From the NCBI GenBank assembly GCA_903898645.1, contig CAIUGE010000109.1, positions 1-48,609 on the forward strand: 48,609 nt of DNA, in the 5' to 3' direction. The notes under the pieces were generated by a model. The model saw nothing but the letters and a program-made list of their open reading frames with translations. It searched no databases and was not told the DNA's origin. The position numbers and the translations under genes were made by a program. How positions within the stretch are numbered: the stretch's first letter is position 1; the number at the start of each line of letters is the position of its first letter. Shown in pieces: positions 17,972-26,574 of the stretch. Source of the stretch: Oligoflexia bacterium (lineage in GTDB: Bacteria; Bdellovibrionota; UBA1018).

Positions 17972-18229
17972 ATGAATCAGCAAGGGCAGGCAGTCGTTGA
18001 ATATATGCTCATGATTGCTGTCATAACTGGATTTTTTGTCACCATGACAACACTTATATCCAAAAGCGGTATATCAGCACACCTGATGCAGAGCATCAAT
18101 AAGAAGTTTGCTACGGTCTACCGATATGGCAAAAGTGACGTACTTGGATTTGACGACCCAAATGGTCCGAAAGACCACCCCCGCATCACCCAATCGGGCA
18201 ATTTTCGTATCTTCCTTGTCGTGCACTAA
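17972..18229 (+). CDS. Small type IV pilin-like protein
   Basis: An 85-aa protein starting MNQQG, then QAVVEYMLMIAVITGFFV. This is a short leader ending in Gly, a Glu at position 5 of the mature part and a hydrophobic helix: the features cut by prepilin peptidase in Flp/TadE-type (type IVb) pilins. The ATG at 17972 follows GAGAGAAG and is preferred over an ATG 22 codons upstream because it gives the normal short leader. The rest (about 55 residues) is hydrophilic. It precedes a second protein with the same leader style, overlapping by 14 nt. No prepilin peptidase or Tad ATPase is in the window. It could be a structural pilin or a pseudopilin. Confidence 0.6.
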   Translation: MNQQGQAVVEYMLMIAVITGFFVTMTTLISKSGISAHLMQSINKKFATVYRYGKSDVLGFDDPNGPKDHPRITQSGNFRIFLVVH

Positions 18230-18737
18230 GGGTCAAAGCCTCCTTGAGTTCCTCCTGACCTTGCCTCTTTTGATCTGTTTTACTAGGATGCTACTATTCG
18301 TCAATAGCGCGATACAAACAAGCATCGTGAATCAGCAGTATACCCGCGCGCAGATACTCATGCTGACCTACAATAGCCCCTACTATCCGGAACTCTCAAA
18401 GCAGAGGGCGTTCAAAACTCCCATGAATGTCTTTAGCCTTGGTACCTCAGACAGTCTCACTACTGACACTGAAAATGAAATTGCAAGCATGATCCCCACT
18501 GCAACGATCCAAGATATTTCTCCAGGCGCTAGAAATGCCGGCGGATCAAATGACGCCTCAAGTTCACCATCATCCAGATCCCGCGTGAGGATACGAAACT
18601 CTATAAGCATGTGTACTGCAAACTACTACTTGAATCAAGGCAGCATCAATATCCATAGCATAGCGCCAAATGAAGGCAACACGATGAACTATATGTGTGG
18701 TGCCGGCAATCACTTTGTCGAAGCAGAAGACTCATAA
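18216..18737 (+). CDS. TadE-like pseudopilin
   Basis: The core feature is KG followed by QSLLEFLLTLPLLICF, matching a TadE/pilin signal with Glu at position 5 and a single hydrophobic helix. The remaining 130 or so residues are polar, with two Cys near the C-terminus. The frame is open back to an ATG at 18108, but that would put 40 extra residues before the signal; a TTG at 18216 gives a six-residue leader (MSCTKG) like the preceding gene, so I choose it. No start has a good ribosome binding site, and translation may depend on the upstream gene, which it overlaps. The last 28 bp overlap the convergent GlfT2-like gene. Confidence 0.55.
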   Translation: MSCTKGQSLLEFLLTLPLLICFTRMLLFVNSAIQTSIVNQQYTRAQILMLTYNSPYYPELSKQRAFKTPMNVFSLGTSDSLTTDTENEIASMIPTATIQDISPGARNAGGSNDASSSPSSRSRVRIRNSISMCTANYYLNQGSINIHSIAPNEGNTMNYMCGAGNHFVEAEDS

Positions 18738-20401
18738 CGATACCTTTTTTTTCTGAATGGGTAGACAAAAAAGAGAATGCTAAAGATAACTAAAAGACGC
18801 AAAAAACCTTCCAGAAATTTTTTTCTATCCCATACAAAAATACTCATTTTTTCTTCCCACGAGTAAACAACAATGTGATTTTTCGCATTCTCTCCAGGAA
18901 GATCATTGGGATACATGTATCCAGAGCATCCTTCTGGAGGGTCGATAACTATGTTTTTAATTATGTTTTTAACTAAAACAAGAATACTTACTTTTTTTTG
19001 CATACACCCTACAAAAAGATCCCACTCAAGAGGCACTTTATCCTCTTTATAGCGAGACAAGATCTTCTTGTGAAACTGATGACTATCATATTTTTTATGT
19101 AAAGAAGTATATCCTAAAAAATCAGTACATGCATCTAAAATGGCCGATAGCTGTGTATAATTATGAAAATAAAGCGACTTCAGTGCATCTCGCATTTGTG
19201 CCAGTGTATTTTTAATGACTGATTTTTTATAAATCTCTGAAACAATTAGCTCATTTCTTACAGAATAATATCTCATCCATATGGCTGATTTTGTATAAAA
19301 CGGCTCATGCCAAAGACCTCCGCTTGGCAGAGAAAGAATCTTCTTTCCCCTTTTTTTAAAACGAAGACCTATTTCAATGTCGTCAGCTCGAATAAAAAGT
19401 GGCAGTGGCAAATCATTCTCAGCACGAGTCCATTCGGTTGGATACGCATAAAACCACCATGCCCCATAATCTGCATGACAAGACAAAAGAACCCCAGCTA
19501 CCATCATACTATCAACAGGAACTTGAGGCATATTATACACCAAGGGCCGGCACAGACCGTCAAATCTTGCCCCTAACTCAAAAATACTATACTTTCTTTT
19601 TGAATCGAACATTGCGCCCGACAGTGAGCAGTCCGCATGTAAAACAGCAAACCATCTTGCAACTCGCCTGACAACCTCCGAGAGGAAGAATACATCGTCA
19701 TCCATCAGCACAGTGTGCGTTATCGTAGAATCTTGATGCACTTCCTGCATACCTCGCCCAAATCCGCCTGATCCTCCAGTATTTTCCTGAGAAAAAAGAC
19801 GCACCCCTTCGGGAAAATCTTGTGCGCCCAACGTTTGACCATTATCAACAACGAACACTTGACTGCAGATATCTGACAATTCTGTACAGAGAAGAGAAAC
19901 ATTACGCTTCACGTCAATTTCTTTTTTATAGGTACACGCCACTATACCAAGCTTCACATCTCTGACAACAGCATCTTTATGAACGCCAAATGCTGCTTCA
20001 AAAAAAATCGATCCAGGCACAAGTGCCTCAAGTTCAAAATAAATAATACCAGGCATCGAAGAAACAGGCAATTCATACAACGCTGCTGCTTCAACAACCA
20101 CATCAAGCACTATTTCATCTGCTCGGTACGCCATGGACCGCATCAGTCGCAAACGAAAAGAACCTTGCACATGAATGGAGAAGTAAAAAAAATCTACTTT
20201 TTTTTCTAAATATTTTAGATGGATTTCAGAAAAACTATTCAAATAGTTCGAAAAAGACGCAGCCCCTGCTTCATAAAAAAAGAGCGATTTTTTATCATTT
20301 TCAACGACTCGCGCATGAACAAGACTATGCACAAGAGGCAACAGATCCTTCTCTCCCTGAATAATAGTGTTTGATAGAGCATAAAAAGAATCTTTATTCA
20401 T
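18710..20401 (-). CDS. GlfT2-like galactofuranosyltransferase (GT2)
   Basis: A 563-aa protein with the architecture of mycobacterial GlfT2: an N-terminal beta-rich domain (about 1-145), a GT-A domain opening VKLGIVACTYKKE, and a C-terminal helical part. In the GT-A domain are the metal-binding MDDDV at 233-237, the catalytic DD-x-E segment ADDIEIGLRFKKRG at 339-352, and the metal/acceptor motif WHEPF at 364-368. These enzymes transfer galactofuranose from UDP-Galf to a growing lipid-linked glycan on the inner face of the membrane. The last 30 residues include a hydrophobic stretch (FLRLLVIFSILFFVYPF) followed by basic residues, a likely anchor. Its start overlaps the neighbouring GT2 gene by 8 bp, and Glf is two genes upstream. 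Confidence 0.8.
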   Translation of the reverse strand: MNKDSFYALSNTIIQGEKDLLPLVHSLVHARVVENDKKSLFFYEAGAASFSNYLNSFSEIHLKYLEKKVDFFYFSIHVQGSFRLRLMRSMAYRADEIVLDVVVEAAALYELPVSSMPGIIYFELEALVPGSIFFEAAFGVHKDAVVRDVKLGIVACTYKKEIDVKRNVSLLCTELSDICSQVFVVDNGQTLGAQDFPEGVRLFSQENTGGSGGFGRGMQEVHQDSTITHTVLMDDDVFFLSEVVRRVARWFAVLHADCSLSGAMFDSKRKYSIFELGARFDGLCRPLVYNMPQVPVDSMMVAGVLLSCHADYGAWWFYAYPTEWTRAENDLPLPLFIRADDIEIGLRFKKRGKKILSLPSGGLWHEPFYTKSAIWMRYYSVRNELIVSEIYKKSVIKNTLAQMRDALKSLYFHNYTQLSAILDACTDFLGYTSLHKKYDSHQFHKKILSRYKEDKVPLEWDLFVGCMQKKVSILVLVKNIIKNIVIDPPEGCSGYMYPNDLPGENAKNHIVVYSWEEKMSIFVWDRKKFLEGFLRLLVIFSILFFVYPFRKKRYRYESSASTK

Positions 20402-21224
20402 GGCTTCTCCCTAAAAATTCACGGACAAGTACCAGAGCATCACGCCCTCTCCCCAATTGCCACAAAAGAAAGACATGCTTTAATGTTTTCAGCATCAGCA
20501 CACCGTACCCAATAGGACTGGCAATTTTTTTGTAGAATTTAATACGATTTTTTAACCCCAGAAGATGCTTCGGATGCGCACTTGAAACAGCATACATAGT
20601 ATCTTTATGGTACATAAGTGCCTTGTCCACAAAACGCCCCGATTGATACAAACGTGTTATCCGGTACGTATACTCTGTATCATCAAACCACAGAAAAAAT
20701 GAAGCATCCGGAAAACCTACCGCCTTGACCGCATCACGAGGGATCAAAACACCCACAAAAGCATTCGCCTCAAGACGCACCCCATGCTCCAGATACCTCT
20801 CACGAATAAGAAGACGATCAATACGGGCCTTATGGTGGTACGATTGCCTGACCCCTGAAGACTTATGGATAACACACGGCGCATAAAATCCAGCACTCTG
20901 CTGCTGAGCATCGCCACAAAGCGTCTGCAAGCAGCATGGATCAGGCTCGGCGTCATCATCCATAAGCCACAACCAATCAAAGCCTAACTCATACGCACGC
21001 CTCACTCCTTCAGCAAAGCCCCCAGCCCCTCCAGTATTACGCTCCATGCGCACGACATGGATCCCAGGATAGCTCAACAGAAAATCTGCAGTGCCATCAG
21101 TTGATGCATTATCAATCACAAGCACACCATCAGGCACTTGCACCTGCGCATAGAGAGCATCAAGACACTCAGCCAGCATCTTCTGGCGGTTATAAGTCAC
21201 GACAATCGCACAAACACGCATCAC
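20394..21224 (-). CDS. GT2 glycosyltransferase, GlfT1/rhamnosyltransferase-like
   Basis: A 276-aa GT-A enzyme. CAIVVTYNRQKMLAECLDAL is the classical GT2 opening. NTGGAGGFAEGVRRA at about 63-77 and the DDD at 89-91 (LMDDDAEPD) match the group that holds GlfT1-type galactofuranosyl and rhamnosyl transferases. Two adjacent ATGs are possible starts; an AAGG sequence lies about 11 nt upstream. It lies between glf (73 bp upstream) and the GlfT2-like gene (8-bp overlap), so a role in starting the galactofuranose chain is a reasonable inference. The exact acceptor is unknown. Confidence 0.78.
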   Translation of the reverse strand: MMRVCAIVVTYNRQKMLAECLDALYAQVQVPDGVLVIDNASTDGTADFLLSYPGIHVVRMERNTGGAGGFAEGVRRAYELGFDWLWLMDDDAEPDPCCLQTLCGDAQQQSAGFYAPCVIHKSSGVRQSYHHKARIDRLLIRERYLEHGVRLEANAFVGVLIPRDAVKAVGFPDASFFLWFDDTEYTYRITRLYQSGRFVDKALMYHKDTMYAVSSAHPKHLLGLKNRIKFYKKIASPIGYGVLMLKTLKHVFLLWQLGRGRDALVLVREFLGRSHE

Positions 21225-21297
21225 GTTTTCACCTTTACAGCCTTTTAATAAACCAAAAAATCCGGAGCAAACTACCCCTACATACTTTCAAATGACG

Positions 21298-22485
21298 TCA
21301 TAGTACAGGAAGAACAGACGACGGCCTCACCCAGGCCTCACCTGTCACACGGGGCTTAATCTCTCTTTCATACATTACAAGAGCCGCGCCAATTGCCTGA
21401 TGCATATCAAGGTACTTATAGCTCCCTAAACGTCCACCAAAATAGACGTTTTGCTCCTTCTCTTTGAGATCCATGTAGGCTGCAAGAATCTTTTTGTCAA
21501 ATTCTTGATTAATAGGGTAATACGGCTCATCTCCATTTTGGGCAAATCGCGAGTACTCTCGAAAGATCAATGTCTTCTCTTGCTGGTACCGCCGCTCTGG
21601 ATGAAAATGCCGAAACTCATGGATCCGCGTAAATGGAACCTCTTTATCTGCATAGTTCATAACACTTGTGCCTTGGTAGTCAGGCACCATGGCAACATCT
21701 CTTTTGAGGTCAATCGTACGCCAACTAAGCTTTCCTGCCACATCATTAAAATAGCGATCAATAGGGCCCGTATAGACAATAAGACAGTCTTGTGGTAAAA
21801 GCGCACGAATATCAAAAAAATCTACCCCCAACTGGATATCAATCAGCGGATGCGACAGCATTCTTCTAAATAACGATCCATATCCATCAAGCGGAATCCC
21901 CTGATAGGGGTCTCCAAAATACCTTCCATCATAATCAAATCTCACAGGAAGTCGTGTTATAATTGACGCAGGCAGCAACTTCGGATCAGTCTCCCACTGC
22001 TTAGCAGTATACCCCGCTATAAAGGCGTCATAAAGAGGCCTCCCTATAAGACTTACGGCTTGCTCCTCAAGATTCTGAGGCTGAGCAATGGCATCTCGAG
22101 CAATTTCTAAAGCCAAAAACTCCCTCGCCTCACTGGGCGAGAAGCTCTTCTTATAAAAAAGATTCATCGTCGCAAGATGTATTGGCATAGGGTACACCTG
22201 ACCCTGCGTCGTTGTCCACACATGATGCATATAGCTGTTAAATGTTGAAAAGCGATTCACGTACCGCCAGATAGACTCATTCTGTGTATGAAAAATATGG
22301 GACCCATATGCATGGAACTCAATACCTGTCTCAGGATCTACCTCTGAGTACGAGTTTCCGCCAATGTGAGCCCTGCGATCAAGAAGCAAAACCTGCTTAC
22401 CTAAGTCCCCTGCAATCCTCTCTGCTACGGTAGAGCCAAAAAAACCAGCACCAACGACAACGAATTTGATATTTGAAAAATCCAC
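21298..22485 (-). CDS. glf: UDP-galactopyranose mutase
   Basis: An FAD enzyme that interconverts UDP-galactopyranose and UDP-galactofuranose in the cytoplasm, supplying donors for the two galactofuranosyltransferases downstream. From the GTG start the protein is 395 aa, the usual size. The Rossmann motif VVVGAGFFGSTVAE is at about 9-22, followed by HIGGNSY and the substrate-site stretch FHAYGSHIFHT. The C-terminal GRLGSYKYLDMHQAIGAAL is also characteristic. The frame extends to a TTG at 22521, but that triplet lies inside the likely -35 box, so GTG at 22485 is the better start. The predicted transcript would begin at or next to this GTG. Confidence 0.95.
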   Translation of the reverse strand: MDFSNIKFVVVGAGFFGSTVAERIAGDLGKQVLLLDRRAHIGGNSYSEVDPETGIEFHAYGSHIFHTQNESIWRYVNRFSTFNSYMHHVWTTTQGQVYPMPIHLATMNLFYKKSFSPSEAREFLALEIARDAIAQPQNLEEQAVSLIGRPLYDAFIAGYTAKQWETDPKLLPASIITRLPVRFDYDGRYFGDPYQGIPLDGYGSLFRRMLSHPLIDIQLGVDFFDIRALLPQDCLIVYTGPIDRYFNDVAGKLSWRTIDLKRDVAMVPDYQGTSVMNYADKEVPFTRIHEFRHFHPERRYQQEKTLIFREYSRFAQNGDEPYYPINQEFDKKILAAYMDLKEKEQNVYFGGRLGSYKYLDMHQAIGAALVMYEREIKPRVTGEAWVRPSSVLPVL

Positions 22486-22491
22486 AAAAAT

Positions 22492-22521
22492 TTTATACCA
22501 GATTTTAAGAACTCGCGTCAA
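22492..22521 (-). promoter_or_regulatory. Promoter for the galactofuranose operon
   Basis: Minus strand: -35 TTGACG (5 of 6) at 22521-22516, an 18-nt spacer, and -10 TATAAA (5 of 6) at 22497-22492 with an extended TGG just before it. The expected transcription start falls about 7 nt downstream, near 22485, on the GTG of glf, so the mRNA may have almost no leader. Confidence 0.55.
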
Positions 22522-22579
22522 GCATCGCGCTCTTCCAGAGCTTTTTTTAAATAATTAAAGAATATAACATTCAAAATCT

Positions 22580-24394
22580 CTATTGCGTTTTGTCACAAAA
22601 AACATTGGTTGCACCAGGCGAACGAAGACTCAGCAGGAGGCGCTTGTCATCCTCATATTCATTGTGAGCAAGATGTGTCGCCAGAAGGGCCGCATCCAAC
22701 GCAACGAGCTCTGCAGCCGTATAGGCAGACTTTTCAATAAGGACTCCATCAAACCCGAGACACAAAAAGTTCTTCGCGATCAACTTTGTCGGCTGAGCCT
22801 CACTAGCGCGCTGCAATACACCAAACTGCGGATCATGAGACATCAAGCCATAACTCCAACTTGTCCGGCAAGGGAGTGTGTCATAGATATAAGGAAGGAG
22901 ATGGTCATACGGATCAAAGTTGAGCTGTTTAGCTGCCTCCGGCCATGGCGCAATTGGCAACTGAACGATCTGCTTCAACCCCCTATCATGAATTGCATTC
23001 AGCACACTTTGCAGACTTTGTGTCTCTTTCTGGTACATAGCGTTTTCCAACAGCTGACGCTGATGCTGACTATAAAAGCCCAAACATGGCCAACCGTTGA
23101 CGGTCGTCAGCAACAGAAGAACGAATGCTATTTTTATTTCTGCTTTCACGCCAGGAGAATCGACGTCACCATGGGGACTAAAAATCCACCTCAACTGGTA
23201 TCCAAAAACGATGATCGCTCCGAATGCAAAAAATGGACTGATCCGCGCTTGCGATCGAATGGCTGAAGTAACAAGAACATTAAATATGAGCCCAATCCCA
23301 TACGGCATGGTAAAAAGGAGCGCAAAGGTCATGAAAACAAGAACTGCCTTAATGCTTTTTTCCGTGCTGCTCCTCGAACGATCCTTCCACCAAAGAGGAT
23401 AAAAAATAATATTTAAAAGTGCCACAACAGAGAGCACAATCCCTGGCCAAAAGTCAAATCCCTCGCCTACTCGCTGCGCCATGTATCCATCAATGCTTCG
23501 ACTACTCGGCAGATAGAGCGATGCAGTCCACAAAAGATCAGCTATCTTTGTTCCAACAATTATCTGCTCCATAAACCCTCTTTGAGGGAGATGGAGATGA
23601 TGTTGCTTAAGAAAATGAAGCGACGGGTACAGAGCAAGAGAAAAGAAACCTAAGCAAAGAAGGATCACACTGCCACATTTCAGCAATAAACGAGATGGCA
23701 ATTTCGATTGCTGAGTCAGCTCAGTCACAGCAATGACAAGAGAATAGATACAAAGAAGAATCAGCGAAAAAGCGAGATAATAGACACCCGAAAATCCGAT
23801 AATAACAGACCCTAGAAGCACCTCCCACTTTCCTAGGAACGAAAGAAGCTCCCGAAAGCACGAAACTGGTTTCCCATCCACACTTTGAGCTATCTCTCTA
23901 CAAACGATATAAGCCCAAGGTGCAGCATAGTATGCCGCAAGATAATCATGCCCAGTAGATCGACAAGCCAAGTAAGGAACAAAAAGAAAAAGCCACCCCC
24001 CAATCAACGAAAGAGCAACACTCCGAAGAAACTTCCACAAAGCAAAAAATGCAGACCAATACGTAAAAAGAATAACAAGTACATAGTAATAATTACTCGC
24101 CCTAAAAGGATTACTCGTCACAAGCGTACATAACCGAAGAATGGCATGCTGCGATAAGTCAGGAAGAGGGAATGCATACATGGAAAAAACCCCAGGTCGA
24201 CCCAAGTCAACATTGCTCCAAAGCAAACCATGACTCATCATATTTTTTGCTACTATAAGCAAGAACGTATGATCCCCCCAGAGAGTCTTTGGCAGCGAGA
24301 AGTCAAGTGATGCAAATCCTGCAACAATAAGCGCAAAAACTCCCCCAATGACAGGCCAAAAAAATCTCAACAAAGGTGTCGCACTTTTTCTCAT
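22580..24394 (-). CDS. Multipass membrane protein, GT-C-like (short paralogue)
   Basis: A 604-aa inner-membrane protein with around ten to twelve hydrophobic segments. The first extracytoplasmic loop holds LPKTLWGDHTFLL, an acidic motif where GT-C enzymes keep a catalytic Asp. GT-C proteins transfer sugars from polyprenyl-phosphate donors in the periplasm. It is clearly homologous to the protein at 40030-42327 (for example identical STGHDYLAAYY and PKTLWGDHTFLLI) but ends where that protein continues with an extra beta-rich domain. A GAGAGAGGGG ribosome binding site precedes the ATG. It lies upstream of glf in the same direction but glf has its own promoter. Enzyme activity is an inference. 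Confidence 0.6.
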   Translation of the reverse strand: MRKSATPLLRFFWPVIGGVFALIVAGFASLDFSLPKTLWGDHTFLLIVAKNMMSHGLLWSNVDLGRPGVFSMYAFPLPDLSQHAILRLCTLVTSNPFRASNYYYVLVILFTYWSAFFALWKFLRSVALSLIGGWLFLFVPYLACRSTGHDYLAAYYAAPWAYIVCREIAQSVDGKPVSCFRELLSFLGKWEVLLGSVIIGFSGVYYLAFSLILLCIYSLVIAVTELTQQSKLPSRLLLKCGSVILLCLGFFSLALYPSLHFLKQHHLHLPQRGFMEQIIVGTKIADLLWTASLYLPSSRSIDGYMAQRVGEGFDFWPGIVLSVVALLNIIFYPLWWKDRSRSSTEKSIKAVLVFMTFALLFTMPYGIGLIFNVLVTSAIRSQARISPFFAFGAIIVFGYQLRWIFSPHGDVDSPGVKAEIKIAFVLLLLTTVNGWPCLGFYSQHQRQLLENAMYQKETQSLQSVLNAIHDRGLKQIVQLPIAPWPEAAKQLNFDPYDHLLPYIYDTLPCRTSWSYGLMSHDPQFGVLQRASEAQPTKLIAKNFLCLGFDGVLIEKSAYTAAELVALDAALLATHLAHNEYEDDKRLLLSLRSPGATNVFCDKTQ

Positions 24395-24663
24395 CTAGAA
24401 CCCCTCTCTCGGATGGCAGACTGAAGCAGTATAGGCGCTCTTGAACCTAACTCGTCTCACAGGATGCGTCAATTTTAAATTCGTAGAGGAAAAAGAAGCA
24501 TAGAAGAGAACCAACGCATTCGCTTCGCATTGCGACAGCACCCACATGGACCTGCACTCAATAACGAACGCCTCATCCCTCCTTTGACAAAATGAGGCAT
24601 ACGATCCCACCCAGAAGGACTCCCGTCCAACTTTCATCAAAGCTCCAATCCTTTGCGCAAAGC
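24395..24663. other. Intergenic region between broken protease gene and GT-C-like gene
   Basis: About 270 bp. On the minus strand it holds a possible promoter for the membrane protein gene (TTGACG, a 17-nt spacer, then TAGGTT, only 3 of 6). An 81-codon open frame here has no protein-like character. Nothing else stands out. Confidence 0.3.
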
Positions 24664-25616
24664 TTAGTCCTTAGTTTCTTCACGCGCAGCCAGAATTTGA
24701 TATATCCATTTTTGATGCATAAAAATTGGCTCCCAGGAACTCAGGAGAGAATAAACCGTCTTGGTAAAAAACCGCATTGGTTCATCAAGCCTCGTGCTGC
24801 GTGCGATACCAGCAAGCTCTAAGCGCCCCGTTAGACCTTCAAACACCAAAGGCCCCCACTATCACCATCGACAACCATACTTTGCTCTGGATGCATTTTG
24901 ACCCCAGGCATTTCGATCATTATATTGTGGTACGCAGGACGCATCACATCGAAGTGCTGATTGACTGCCGGCGGTATATCAAAACGATTTGTTATATGAG
25001 GGATTCGAGACACAAATAACGGAACCCCCCCAGAACTCGCCCGGAACTGCACCCACGTTTTTCCTGCATGAACCTGTCTCAGATCAAGGAGATTTGTCCT
25101 ATTTGTTCCAAAAGACCCATAGCCTGCAATCTGTCCCTCAACAAAGCCATCAGGCTCATACCTATCTCGAGCACTCAGGGAAATTGGCGTTATCTTCTGA
25201 TCCAAACCACTTACCTCAAACTCAAGAATAGCAATATCATAAGCAGAACGAGCATTTGAGGCATCAAATTGAGGATGTAGATACACGCGCAACACCGGAA
25301 TTCTTTGATTCTCTTGAATACTGGGACGAAACGAAAGCCATATACTTCTAGAGTTTCTCTGAATACGACGAGCGCTCGTCAAAACGAATCCTAGTCCATC
25401 ACGTTCATGAATAAAAATACCAGTACAAAAATTGTTCCCACGAGATGTGCCAAGGATGATCGCACAAATACCAGAAATCTCGAGTGCCTTGCGATGCGCC
25501 ACCTCTGCTGCCCTACGTGCATCATAATCACCTCCACGACCACTCTGAACAGGATGGACGACAACAAGCGCAGTAGCCATAGGTATAAAAATCACAAAAA
25601 AAAGCACCTGACGCAT
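24664..25616 (-). pseudogene. Frameshifted trypsin-like serine protease homologue
   Basis: The frame from ATG 25616 has a signal peptide (MRQVLFFVIFIPMATALVVV), then a trypsin fold: CTGIFIHERDGLGFVLTSARRI, the Asp segment YDIAILEFE, and DGDSGG with the catalytic Ser. It then stops after LWCLKV at 24831. The other frame continues exactly as a trypsin should (PLVFEGLTGRLELAGIARST through to 24664). Adding one G to the five-G run at 24857-24853 restores GDSGGP and a protein of about 317 aa. In addition the catalytic His is gone: the usual TAAHC is TSARRI here. So it is either a decaying gene, a non-catalytic protease homologue with a phase-variable G run, or a sequencing error on top of a pseudoprotease. 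Confidence 0.75.
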
Positions 25617-25784
25617 AACAAAACCCTCAAAGGGTCCTCCATGAGGATACCGTCATTCAACGCACATGAACAGATACAACTACGCAATCCACCCACAGGC
25701 TCGGCGCCTACCACATTGCTAATAAACAAGACTCTCCCTCAATGCACCGACTGAATACAGCCGACACATTCGAACGATTTGCAA

Positions 25785-26462
25785 CTAATTTTGAGATCGT
25801 AACGCATCCGGCAGATGACTAAGAGCAGTCAAAGTGCGTACACGAAGAGGGTTATTCTGCGACTTCTGGCAAAACTCATAGGTAATAAAGGACCGAAAAC
25901 CGAGAGCATGAGATGGACCAATGTCAGTTTGGTAATTGTCACCAATAAAAGCGCATCGAGATGCAGGAAGAAGCAAAAGACGTAACACTTCTTCAAAGAT
26001 CCTTGGGTTTGGCTTTTCGATACCAACTTCTTCTGAAGTCACCACATAAGGAAAGAACCTCCCGTCTGGATCTATGGCAAGCAGCTTTAAAAGCTGCGTT
26101 CTTGTATTTTCATTTGTTACAATAGCGAGCTGGTATCGTGAAGCCAAATCCTCAAAGAGGGCGTCCCTCTTCAGTGCACGCCACTGCTCACGTACCTCGT
26201 GTATGAGAGCATCCTCATAAGCCGCCATCAAGGTGATGACTTTTTTTGGCGAGAACTGCTTGTGCGCTTCCAAGTAGCACTTAAGATACAAAAGTCTATT
26301 GCGCCCACTTGGGTGCCCACGACCTAACCTAGCCTTGACGCGCTGGCGTGACGCATCAAGCTGGTCAGAAGAAATACCTATGCGCGTCAAAGCAGCAACG
26401 TATGCCTTGTCTGCATCATACAGCGTATTATCAAGATCAAAGACAAGGCCTTGAATACTCAT
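25785..26462 (-). CDS. HAD-family phosphatase (subfamily IA)
   Basis: A 225-aa cytoplasmic hydrolase. HAD motif I is VFDLDNTLYD (nucleophile Asp at 9, acid/base Asp at 11), motif II is AIVTNEN, motif III is the Lys in GIEKPNPRIF, and motif IV is IGDNYQTDIGPS. Such enzymes remove phosphate from sugar phosphates or nucleotides. The ATG at 26462 follows AGAAGG by 6 nt; an ATG 12 codons upstream is less likely because that site lies inside it. It is divergent from the split transketolase genes, which suggests a sugar-phosphate substrate, but it lacks the features of the heptose phosphatase GmhB. Confidence 0.82.
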   Translation of the reverse strand: MSIQGLVFDLDNTLYDADKAYVAALTRIGISSDQLDASRQRVKARLGRGHPSGRNRLLYLKCYLEAHKQFSPKKVITLMAAYEDALIHEVREQWRALKRDALFEDLASRYQLAIVTNENTRTQLLKLLAIDPDGRFFPYVVTSEEVGIEKPNPRIFEEVLRLLLLPASRCAFIGDNYQTDIGPSHALGFRSFITYEFCQKSQNNPLRVRTLTALSHLPDALRSQN

Positions 26463-26491
26463 GCAATGCCTTCTATCTAATAGATGAACCA

Positions 26492-26520
26492 TTGTCACGA
26501 AGTCCGGTTTTTCATAGAAC
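26492..26520 (+). promoter_or_regulatory. Candidate promoter for transketolase-rfbH genes
   Basis: TTGTCA (5 of 6) at 26492-26497, a 17-nt spacer, and TAGAAC (4 of 6) at 26515-26520. It lies in the 112-bp gap between divergent genes, about 55 nt before the transketolase start, giving a leader of roughly 48 nt. Confidence 0.4.
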
Positions 26521-26574
26521 TATTCAGTGCATTCAAGCGAAGAGTGCGTTAATTTCCTCTTTAGGTGCAAGTCT

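Noticed and set aside
22583-23266. A 227-codon plus-strand open frame opposite the GT-C-like gene
   Set aside because: It lies wholly inside a well-supported membrane protein gene with a clear paralogue, and its own translation lacks any protein-like pattern.
24395-24640. An 81-codon minus-strand frame just upstream of the GT-C-like gene
   Set aside because: Its composition is not protein-like and it would extend to the very start of the next gene without a ribosome binding site; the stretch more likely holds the promoter.
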